IMG/VR virus record: IMGVR_UViG_3300034101_006325
Span: 62,001-126,000 of that record
Reading direction: 5' to 3' (one strand)
Source of the DNA: a virus
DNA: 64,000 bases
The notes beneath the pieces were generated by a model that was not told where the DNA came from, made no database searches, and saw only the letters and a program-made list of their open reading frames with translations. The position numbers were made by a program, and so were the translations under genes. Positions 57,859 to 64,000 of the stretch are shown piece by piece (position 1 is the first letter of the stretch; each line of letters starts with the position of its first letter).

Positions 57859-58266
57859 TCAACCTACGCCTTCCCAGAATGTTGCTCCACCAATAGAGCC
57901 AGTCAATGTTGGCATTTGATCTGAATCTATTCCAATGAGCTCTGCATAAATGCTGAACGGTGGATTGTCAGCAGCATCGTCAGCCCTAACAAATACTTCT
58001 TTTACTCGGGCATCAAATTCAAATGTCTGTCCTGCATCAACGAGAAAATAATTAGAATTTTCTACGCCATTTTTTGTAAATCCTACTCGGATATGCTTGC
58101 CAGCAGACGTATCGTGATTCCAGACACTAAGTCTCTTGGTAATTTTTTGAAATGAGTAGTTATAAGTTGTGCCTCCTAAAGCAACAGAAGACGTAACCCA
58201 TGGAAGTCCAGATCCCATGAATTCTGTAACAGAATTATATCCTATTCTTGGATCTCTTAGTCCCAT
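57859..58266 (-). CDS. Beta-sandwich head-region protein (135 aa)
   Basis: The sequence is beta-rich: MGLRDPRIGYNSVTEFMGSG, then KRLSVWNHDTSAGKHIRVGF, FLVDAGQTFEFDARVKEVFV, and PFSIYAELIGID. I have seen proteins starting MGLRDPRIGYNS in head modules of marine T4-like phages, without a confirmed function. It could decorate or cap the head. It lies 6 nt after the protease gene. Confidence 0.6.
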   Translation of the reverse strand: MGLRDPRIGYNSVTEFMGSGLPWVTSSVALGGTTYNYSFQKITKRLSVWNHDTSAGKHIRVGFTKNGVENSNYFLVDAGQTFEFDARVKEVFVRADDAADNPPFSIYAELIGIDSDQMPTLTGSIGGATFWEGVG

Positions 58267-58272
58267 TGTTGC

Positions 58273-58887
58273 TCAGTCCTTTCCTTTAGAAGAAATAATA
58301 TCATTTAATATTCTGTCTATCCTGTCAGACTTATTAAAAACTTTTCTAAGCTCATCTGAGCCTATTTTCTTGCCTTCAGGAAGCATAAAAGCTCCAGGGG
58401 TCGATGGTTCAGAAACATAGTCCCAACAAATTAGCTGAAAGTCGTCTTGGACTACAAAATAATCTCCTTGTTTTTTTGTCGAACCCACACCTCTCGATGA
58501 AATTCCTAATTTGACGCCACTTTCAACAAGAGACTGTAGAATTTTACCAGAAGGTGTATCAAGAAGTTCAACGGTGCCATACACGACGCCACTATCTAAA
58601 TAAGCTTCTTTGACAATATGAGAGACATTTTTAAGATTGACGACAGAGGAGTCGGGATGATCAAGTTCTCCCAAAGCTCTATTTTCAACAATAAATTTTT
58701 GATAATTTCTTACTTCTCTTTGAAGAACATCAAGTGGGTAAATTCTTCCATTCTGATTTAAAGTATCTGCTTTTTGCAGTATACCTTTCATTATAACTTT
58801 ACCGTTATTTTTCTCTCTAGACTCCTTAATCATTTCAGGAGTATAGTCAAAAACTTCATATGAATTTAAAAGTCTTAAATCTTTCAT
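58273..58887 (-). CDS. 21: Prohead core protease (gp21-like)
   Basis: This 204-aa serine protease has the family motifs: a GRIYP segment near residue 47, ALGELDHPDSS with catalytic H77, GVKLGISSRGVGS with catalytic serine S130 or S131, and a CWDYVSEPSTPGAFM segment. It resembles T4 gp21 (212 aa) in length. It matures the prohead by cutting after [LI]-x-E, removing scaffold and the capsid propeptide. It is coupled by ATGA overlap to the 289-aa gene. Confidence 0.92.
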   Translation of the reverse strand: MKDLRLLNSYEVFDYTPEMIKESREKNNGKVIMKGILQKADTLNQNGRIYPLDVLQREVRNYQKFIVENRALGELDHPDSSVVNLKNVSHIVKEAYLDSGVVYGTVELLDTPSGKILQSLVESGVKLGISSRGVGSTKKQGDYFVVQDDFQLICWDYVSEPSTPGAFMLPEGKKIGSDELRKVFNKSDRIDRILNDIISSKGKD

Positions 58888-59753
58888 TGTTTGTCTCCTT
58901 CATCTCCTGAAAGTTCTTGTTTCAATGATGAGTAAAGCATGAACCTTGACACAGAAGAATCATCAATGACATCAAGAGACTCAGAAAGCATCTGTGATTT
59001 TGCCATATTTAACTTCTGAATAACGTAAGTATTTTCTGGATTTGATGAAATGTAAGAATCCATTGAATTTAACAAGTCTATTCTAATCTCTTCCAGTTTC
59101 TTCTTTATTGTTGTTTGATCGTCATTTGCTGTAGAAAATGCATATGAACGAATTATTTCTTTTTGATCGGAATTCAATGAATTTGAATATTTTTCATTGA
59201 GCTTTTTCATCATGACTTTCATCAACAATCTAGACGTTCCTGGGGAATCATCGTTTACCGAAAGATCTACCGACTTTTTCTCTGACAACAGCCAAATTCT
59301 AAGTTGATCTTCATATTTTCCTAGTGCTGCAATGTCGGCACTGCCCGGTGTTTTTCTCCACTCATTCAACAGAGTTTGTATTGAAGCATACATTTTATAT
59401 TCAGCAATCGGCTGATCATAAAAATTATCGTCCTTAATCATGTGATTTATGCTTCTTATCAACAAAGATTTTTCTCTGTCTAGCTCTGTTAAGTTGGCAG
59501 AAGAAGCAGCAGCTCTAGCCTCATTAATTATTGTTGATGAAACAGAGTCGGAAGAAACTGTCGTTTTCAACAATGCATTAAAAAGTCTAAATTCCTTATA
59601 AAGTTGCGTGCCAGGCTTATAATATTTTTTCAGTATCCTAAGCGCTGTAGATGACTTTTTCTTGTCGCCCTCCACCAGGGCAGCCGAAATTGTCCTTACT
59701 AAGAACTCGTATAGCAGCGCAGTATTACGCTTCTTATTGTGGGATTTTGACAT
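58884..59753 (-). CDS. Helical head-core-type protein between portal and protease (289 aa)
   Basis: It is a fully helical, charged protein starting SKSHNKKRNTALLYEFLVRT then ISAALVEGDKKK; LVE is an [LI]-x-E site. Further helices include LNEKYSNSLNSDQKEIIRSY and KLNMAKSQMLSESLDVIDDS. In T4 this place between genes 20 and 21 holds prohead core genes 67 and 68, but I see no direct match. It is conserved in my memory of marine T4-like phages as hypothetical. It is coupled to gp21-like by ATGA overlap. Confidence 0.65.
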   Translation of the reverse strand: MSKSHNKKRNTALLYEFLVRTISAALVEGDKKKSSTALRILKKYYKPGTQLYKEFRLFNALLKTTVSSDSVSSTIINEARAAASSANLTELDREKSLLIRSINHMIKDDNFYDQPIAEYKMYASIQTLLNEWRKTPGSADIAALGKYEDQLRIWLLSEKKSVDLSVNDDSPGTSRLLMKVMMKKLNEKYSNSLNSDQKEIIRSYAFSTANDDQTTIKKKLEEIRIDLLNSMDSYISSNPENTYVIQKLNMAKSQMLSESLDVIDDSSVSRFMLYSSLKQELSGDEGDKQ

Positions 59754-59758
59754 CTTTT

Positions 59759-61828
59759 TTACCTCTCGAATTCACTATTATTAATTAAGTTTCTGATAGA
59801 ATCAATACTGTCATCTTGCGTTAAATTTTCTTCATTTTCACTTAGAATTTTTTTATCATTTTTTTGAATATCAATCTTTGTAGATAAATTTCTTAGAGCT
59901 GACATCACATCTGGCGGTAAAGAAGTTTTTGTTCTGCTAGAATATGAGTTTGATTCTTTGAGCGGATTTTTAGCAACTGACTTCAAATAATCGGCTCCTA
60001 TAGGATCTTGTCTTTGCAAAGATTTAATGCCTGTCATATCGACAAAGTCAGGCATGTGGGTTTCTCTAGAACCCCCTCTTCCTAAAGTTCTTCTTCTTGC
60101 CCTGTTTCTTTTATTCTTAAATAATTGATTTGTTGCCTTAACTGGTGCATCATCTTTTTCGTACAATGGTGCAATAAAATCTTCATCGTCAGGATTGTCA
60201 GCTGACATTAAAAGCTCTAGATCACTTTCATTTGGATCGTCTGCTGGATCATCGGATGCGAATAGATCTTCTTCGCCTCCTTTTTCTCCTTCTTTTCCTG
60301 CTGGTTTCTCTTCTTTTTCAGTCTCTTCGCCTCCGCCGCCTCCACCGAATAAATCTTCTTCTCCTTCACCTCCAGAAGATTCACCACCTTCAGCAGAACC
60401 TGACTCACTGCCAATAGCATTTTCAATTTCTTGATCAATGAGTTTTTCTTTGTATCTTTGCGCGTCGATTTCTTCAATTTCTTCGTCTGTAAGTCCCCAG
60501 ATCTTCTTACGAACAAATTGTTTGCTTCCCATTCCCTCTGGGACTGATCCAGCAATTTCAAACTTGGCTCTCCAAAGTTCAAGCTTCTGCTGTTGTGCTA
60601 CTGTTGATGGATTAGAGAGGTGCAGGGTAAAGTTCTGTAAATCTTCAGAATCAAAGCCATTGGAATATAGATGGATTATTGCAAGTTTATTTAATTCAGC
60701 AAGAAGAACCTTCTGAATAACGTTGATGGTTCTGGAAAAACGAATATCTTCTTGGGCTAAAGTAGCCTTGGATGAAAGCATTTCGTCGTAGCCAAGATAT
60801 GCCCTTGGTATCTTTAAAGCTGCGAAAAGCTTTTTTTGAATGTAAGCAACGTCTTCGACGGCAGCAGCATTTTGACCTCCGGCCAGAGTATCAATTTTCG
60901 TACCGCTATCACCGCCTCGAACAGGAATAAAATAATCATCCTCTATCGAAAGCGGAGCATATCGAAGATCAAGTCTACCTGTTGCCCTATCGACAACCTG
61001 GTTAGTCCTTAGATTCTTTCTCTGTTCTTCAACATACATTGGAACGTTTTCAGGTGGTATGTTGGCAACATCAATATAAAAGACTCTACGTTCAGGAGCA
61101 CGTACTACACGATATACCAACATAGCGTCCTCAATAAGGATCAATTGTCGCCAGATGCGGCGAGCTGGTTCGATTACTGATGATCCATAAGGAAGAAACA
61201 TATCATTGCCAAGAAGTCTAAAGTGTGTAACTTCCCAGTTTTCAAGTGTTCTATTACCAAGAGTAACCCATCGATAACGAACTGCAAAAGGATCATTAGG
61301 GTCATAGTTCTCCTCCCGCTCTATTTCATTTACAGGTATTGGGAAAGCATTTACGACGCCATACTGCGGGGAAACGTCATTGTAGAGAAAGAAATCTCCA
61401 TATTTGACGAGATTGCGTGCCCATGAGCGGAGATTAAACTCAACATTGAGCGTATTATAGAAGAGATCTTCGAGTATTTCTTTAATCTTTTCGTTATCAG
61501 AATAGACATGAAGGACACGCCCTTTGTCATCCTGCGCGACAGTTTCATCTGCGTAGATATCCATTGCAGCAGCAATTTCAGGAGTATACTCCATCTCTGC
61601 GAAATCCTGATATCTCATCAAACGTTCTGATAAGTTATAAGCATTTGCTGTTATTGTTGCGTATGTCGGTGCAAGAGACTTTTGAAAAAGTAAGGCGCCG
61701 CTGCTTTTGGTTTTATCAGCAACAGCAACTGCTGTATCCAAAGTTCGTATTTTTCTCTTTACGACTGGTCCGCTTCTAAAAAGCTTGGTTAATCTTTGGA
61801 ACAGCGACTGTGGTTCTTTTTTGGACAT
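59759..61828 (-). CDS. 20: Portal protein (gp20-like, 689 aa)
   Basis: The first ~470 residues match T4-type portals: RYQDFAEMEYTPEIAAAMDI and YADETVAQD (clip/wing), EVTHFRLLGNDMFLPYGSSV, IEPARRIWRQLILIEDAMLV, YRVVRAPERRVFYIDVANIP, and AYLGYDEMLSSKATLAQEDI then RFSRTI. The dodecameric portal is the head entry for DNA and starts prohead assembly. The C-terminal ~200 residues are low-complexity acidic and Gly-rich (GGEEDLFASDDPADDPNESD) then basic, an extension that T4 gp20 (524 aa) lacks. It is 5 nt upstream of the 289-aa gene. Confidence 0.93.
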   Translation of the reverse strand: MSKKEPQSLFQRLTKLFRSGPVVKRKIRTLDTAVAVADKTKSSGALLFQKSLAPTYATITANAYNLSERLMRYQDFAEMEYTPEIAAAMDIYADETVAQDDKGRVLHVYSDNEKIKEILEDLFYNTLNVEFNLRSWARNLVKYGDFFLYNDVSPQYGVVNAFPIPVNEIEREENYDPNDPFAVRYRWVTLGNRTLENWEVTHFRLLGNDMFLPYGSSVIEPARRIWRQLILIEDAMLVYRVVRAPERRVFYIDVANIPPENVPMYVEEQRKNLRTNQVVDRATGRLDLRYAPLSIEDDYFIPVRGGDSGTKIDTLAGGQNAAAVEDVAYIQKKLFAALKIPRAYLGYDEMLSSKATLAQEDIRFSRTINVIQKVLLAELNKLAIIHLYSNGFDSEDLQNFTLHLSNPSTVAQQQKLELWRAKFEIAGSVPEGMGSKQFVRKKIWGLTDEEIEEIDAQRYKEKLIDQEIENAIGSESGSAEGGESSGGEGEEDLFGGGGGGEETEKEEKPAGKEGEKGGEEDLFASDDPADDPNESDLELLMSADNPDDEDFIAPLYEKDDAPVKATNQLFKNKRNRARRRTLGRGGSRETHMPDFVDMTGIKSLQRQDPIGADYLKSVAKNPLKESNSYSSRTKTSLPPDVMSALRNLSTKIDIQKNDKKILSENEENLTQDDSIDSIRNLINNSEFER

Positions 61829-61896
61829 GTTATTTGCTCGCCTATTTAAGGACAGCTCTTTAAATACTAAATTAAAAATTCAATTTGTTATAATTT

Positions 61897-62238
61897 CTAC
61901 ACAACTTTCTTGCTTGGCTTCACAAGAATTTTTTTGGCAGCTGGTTTAACTTCTGGTTTTTGCTCTACTTTAATAAATGAATCAGACGTATCGGCAACTT
62001 TTTTTACCTCGTCGACGACGTCTTGAAGAAGTTTAGGAAGAGTTGTCTTTGATTCATCAAATGACATTAATTCATCCTTTAAAACATTGTTTTGAAAGTC
62101 TTCAACGGCCTTCAACAACCCTGCCAAGGAAACTTTTAATTGTCCTGATGCTTTGAGTGCTGTAGCATTATTTTCATTTAGCTTTTTAAATTCTTCAGCA
62201 ATCAATGTTTCTAAAAGTTTTTTTGTTAGCTTTGGCAT
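61897..62238 (-). CDS. Small helical protein with capsid-tag-like N-terminus between terminase and portal (113 aa)
   Basis: It starts PKLTKKLLETLIAEEFKKLN, the leader with an IAE site. The body is acidic helix (ALKASGQLKVSLAGLLKAVE; KTTLPKLLQDVVDEVKKVAD) and the end is basic (KPAAKKILVKPSKKVV). GAGGT lies 9 nt before the ATG. No family. The location in the packaging module is consistent with an internal head or core protein. Confidence 0.65.
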   Translation of the reverse strand: MPKLTKKLLETLIAEEFKKLNENNATALKASGQLKVSLAGLLKAVEDFQNNVLKDELMSFDESKTTLPKLLQDVVDEVKKVADTSDSFIKVEQKPEVKPAAKKILVKPSKKVV

Positions 62239-62278
62239 TTGATCGAACCTCTTAGTTTCAATACATATTCACTACATA

Positions 62279-63880
62279 TCAACGATAAAGCCAAGAAAAA
62301 TCAGAAACATCAACATGTTTTATCTGAGAAGGATCTCTTGGCTTGTGCACATCTCTGGCATTAGGAATAAGTCCTTTAATGGCGGGATTTGTTAAAGGTC
62401 TTGCAGATGACAAGTCTCCTGGCATATTTTCATTTCTATGCACTTTGGTGGCTTTCAACATTGCCATCGCGACAGCCATGGCTTGATCATTATTGTTTGA
62501 CTCTCCTGCAACGAGCCAAGATCCAATAGCCAGACTCATTATTAGATCATCATGAGCATCTTTGGCAGCTTGAGCTCTATTACCGTTCCAAATAAATGCC
62601 TGCAATTGATCGTATAATCTTTGTGAATACACCTTGACAATAGAATTTCTTATCAGCTCTTCAAGTTTTGCAAGAATTTGAGTTCTTGATTTTTGCTGTG
62701 TAGAAAAACCAGGAATGGCATCTGGATTACTCGATCTAAACTCAAATAAATCTCCTGTTGCTCCCTGATAATACAATCTTGGATAACCTTCGTCTCTTAA
62801 TTTTACACATGTAAAATATCCAAAGGTATTTTGTTCGGGACATAGAAGTGCATCATTGTATTTTTTACCCCATTCAAACAAAAGATCTGCAAATTTATCT
62901 GGGGGTAATTTGCCCATAAATTCTGCAACAACTTCGCAATTTTCATTATCTATGACATGAAAAGCTGAGAAATCTCCTGCATCGCCGCGGGCGACGTCTG
63001 CAGAAATTACATATTTTTTACCTGATTCAGGCCGGCGCCACACCCAAACTCCGCTTTGAGGCCCAGCTTTTTCTATTGGATTTTTTATTGATTCTCTTAT
63101 GCTCTCTAAATCTTTTGATTGCAAAAAAGTATCGCCAGAAGATATAAAATCACAAAGAAACTCTTGAGAAATACTTCTCTTAGAAAGATTTCTTGTTTCT
63201 TTTACAAACCATTCTTCGTCGTGCTCTGGGTGCACATACCATGGTAATTTTATGGTATTGAACTCATTTTGTTTTGTTTCGCCCTCCATCCACAAGCGGT
63301 AATATTGACCACCCACACCATTTGGTGTTGAAATAATAATAGCATTACCTCCAGTAGACAGAGTAGGATACAAACCTGTCCAAATATCTTCAAAGTCTCT
63401 AATGAATGCAGCCTCATCGACTATTAGAAGTGAAAGAGCTTCAGAACGACCTGCATCTGGGGACGTTGGAATGGCTGTTATATTTGAACCATTGTGAAAT
63501 CTTATGGACTGTTTTGTGGGTTCATATTTGGTAAGAAGCAGCCAGTTGGGCAATCCTTCAAGCATGATCTTTACCTTTTTGATAAAGTTCATTGCTGTCT
63601 GAAGCTTGGTAGCAATTACCAAGATATTTTTATCTTTTTTAAAGATTGCAAACCATGTTGCATAAGCTGCAGTAACAGTTGATAAACCTAGCTGACGAGA
63701 TTTAAGCACTATATTAAAACGATTTTTCTCAAATGAAGCTACACATTCATCCTGAAAATCATAAGTTTCAAATGGAATTAGACCCCGCAGCATGTGCTGG
63801 ATCTTCACGTATTTCTTCATGAAGTAGACGGGGTCTTTGCCACACCGAAGTATTTCGGCAATTTGTTCTTTTTTTGTCAT
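62279..63880 (-). CDS. 17: Terminase large subunit (gp17-like)
   Basis: This 533-aa packaging motor ATPase and nuclease has a deviant Walker A NIVLKSRQLGLST (residues 57-68) with lysine K60 before SRQ and Leu instead of the usual K66. Walker B is LLIVDE (151-156) and the coupling motif is STPNG (184-188). The RNase H-like nuclease has D295 in VISADVARGDAGDFSAFHVI, acidic residues in LLCPEQNTFGY, and HDDLIMSLAIG near 455. It translocates DNA into proheads and cuts headful ends. The ATG overlaps the stop of the upstream partial gene (ATGA). Confidence 0.95.
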   Translation of the reverse strand: MTKKEQIAEILRCGKDPVYFMKKYVKIQHMLRGLIPFETYDFQDECVASFEKNRFNIVLKSRQLGLSTVTAAYATWFAIFKKDKNILVIATKLQTAMNFIKKVKIMLEGLPNWLLLTKYEPTKQSIRFHNGSNITAIPTSPDAGRSEALSLLIVDEAAFIRDFEDIWTGLYPTLSTGGNAIIISTPNGVGGQYYRLWMEGETKQNEFNTIKLPWYVHPEHDEEWFVKETRNLSKRSISQEFLCDFISSGDTFLQSKDLESIRESIKNPIEKAGPQSGVWVWRRPESGKKYVISADVARGDAGDFSAFHVIDNENCEVVAEFMGKLPPDKFADLLFEWGKKYNDALLCPEQNTFGYFTCVKLRDEGYPRLYYQGATGDLFEFRSSNPDAIPGFSTQQKSRTQILAKLEELIRNSIVKVYSQRLYDQLQAFIWNGNRAQAAKDAHDDLIMSLAIGSWLVAGESNNNDQAMAVAMAMLKATKVHRNENMPGDLSSARPLTNPAIKGLIPNARDVHKPRDPSQIKHVDVSDFSWLYR

Positions 63881-64000
63881 GCTAATTCAAATGCAGTTTT
63901 TCTTCGATAGTAAGCCGTTCTTTTTGGATTGTGTACTGCAAATCCAATTATCTCTAAAGAATCGCTGGTGGAATATTCCTTTGACTTCAGTGTTTTTCCT
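63877..64000 (-). CDS. C-terminal end of a gene upstream of the terminase (partial)
   Basis: The last 40 codons of a gene enter from the right edge. The sequence contains KEYSTSDSLEIIGFAVHNPK then RTAYYRRKTAFELA and ends in TGA, overlapping the terminase ATG by ATGA. The position is where a small terminase subunit or another packaging gene would be expected, but nothing in this fragment identifies it. Confidence 0.6.
   Translation of the reverse strand, partial: GKTLKSKEYSTSDSLEIIGFAVHNPKRTAYYRRKTAFELA

Noticed and set aside
1-64000. CRISPR array, tRNA genes, integrase, transposon or attachment site
   Set aside because: No regularly spaced repeats, no tRNA-like clover leaf other than the tmRNA ends, and no recombinase or transposase motif was found by eye in gaps or genes.

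Overview
The window is a continuous piece of the genome of a large, probably virulent, contractile-tailed phage distantly related to T4. The virion genes form a nearly T4-ordered set on the minus strand. Reading from the right edge they are: large terminase (gp17-like), portal (gp20-like), a helical core-type protein, prohead protease (gp21-like), scaffold (gp22-like), major capsid (gp23-like), fibre proteins, neck proteins (gp13/14/15-like), two tail sheaths (gp18-like), tail tube (gp19-like), a gp26-type baseplate protein, tape measure, and very large baseplate proteins. No integrase, repressor or other lysogeny gene is visible. The host cannot be named; Tat and lipoprotein signals fit a diderm (Gram-negative) bacterium.

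Layout. 1-6.3 kb is a replication and nucleotide block: 5'-3' exonuclease (cut by the left edge), dUTPase, UvsX/RecA, gp32-like ssDNA-binding protein, HD hydrolase and a compact family-A DNA polymerase, with a small DMT-like membrane protein between them. 6.3-24 kb holds baseplate, tape measure and tail tube genes, interrupted by an HNH gene. 24-36 kb holds the two sheaths, neck proteins and small connector proteins. 36-41 kb holds fibre-type proteins. 41.4-46.4 kb is an accessory block with small genes, a phage-encoded tmRNA, two kinase-like proteins, a conserved phage protein and an HNH gene. 46.4-52.5 kb carries a nucleotidyltransferase, a three-gene cassette of exported proteins (Tat DUF1501-like, lipoprotein, lipoprotein c-type cytochrome), a small membrane protein and a Vsr-type homing endonuclease. 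52.6-64 kb is the head and packaging module.

Three points stand out. (1) A complete tmRNA (ssrA) lies at 41878-42249 on the minus strand. It has an alanine-type G3-U70 acceptor stem and a tag reading frame ANDNGYVPVNLAA, and starts 2 nt after a stop codon inside the operon. (2) About ten otherwise unrelated proteins, including three kinase-fold-like proteins, begin with the same kind of short amphipathic peptide (LLRxxIRExLxE) containing an [LI]-x-E site like the one cut by T4 gp21. I infer that this may be a capsid-targeting and processing tag, so the kinases might be packaged and injected. (3) The phage carries exported proteins resembling the paired DUF1501 and Planctomycete-type cytochrome families, including an intact CxxCH heme motif, within its late region.

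Almost everything is on the minus strand. The clear plus-strand genes are one kinase-like gene at 384, another at 43422 and a conserved phage gene at 45647. A perfect plus-strand terminator at 35881-35915 suggests a small plus-strand RNA. Several minus-strand Rho-independent terminators divide the late region into transcription units. Identifications rest on motifs, length and gene order read by eye; no database search was run.
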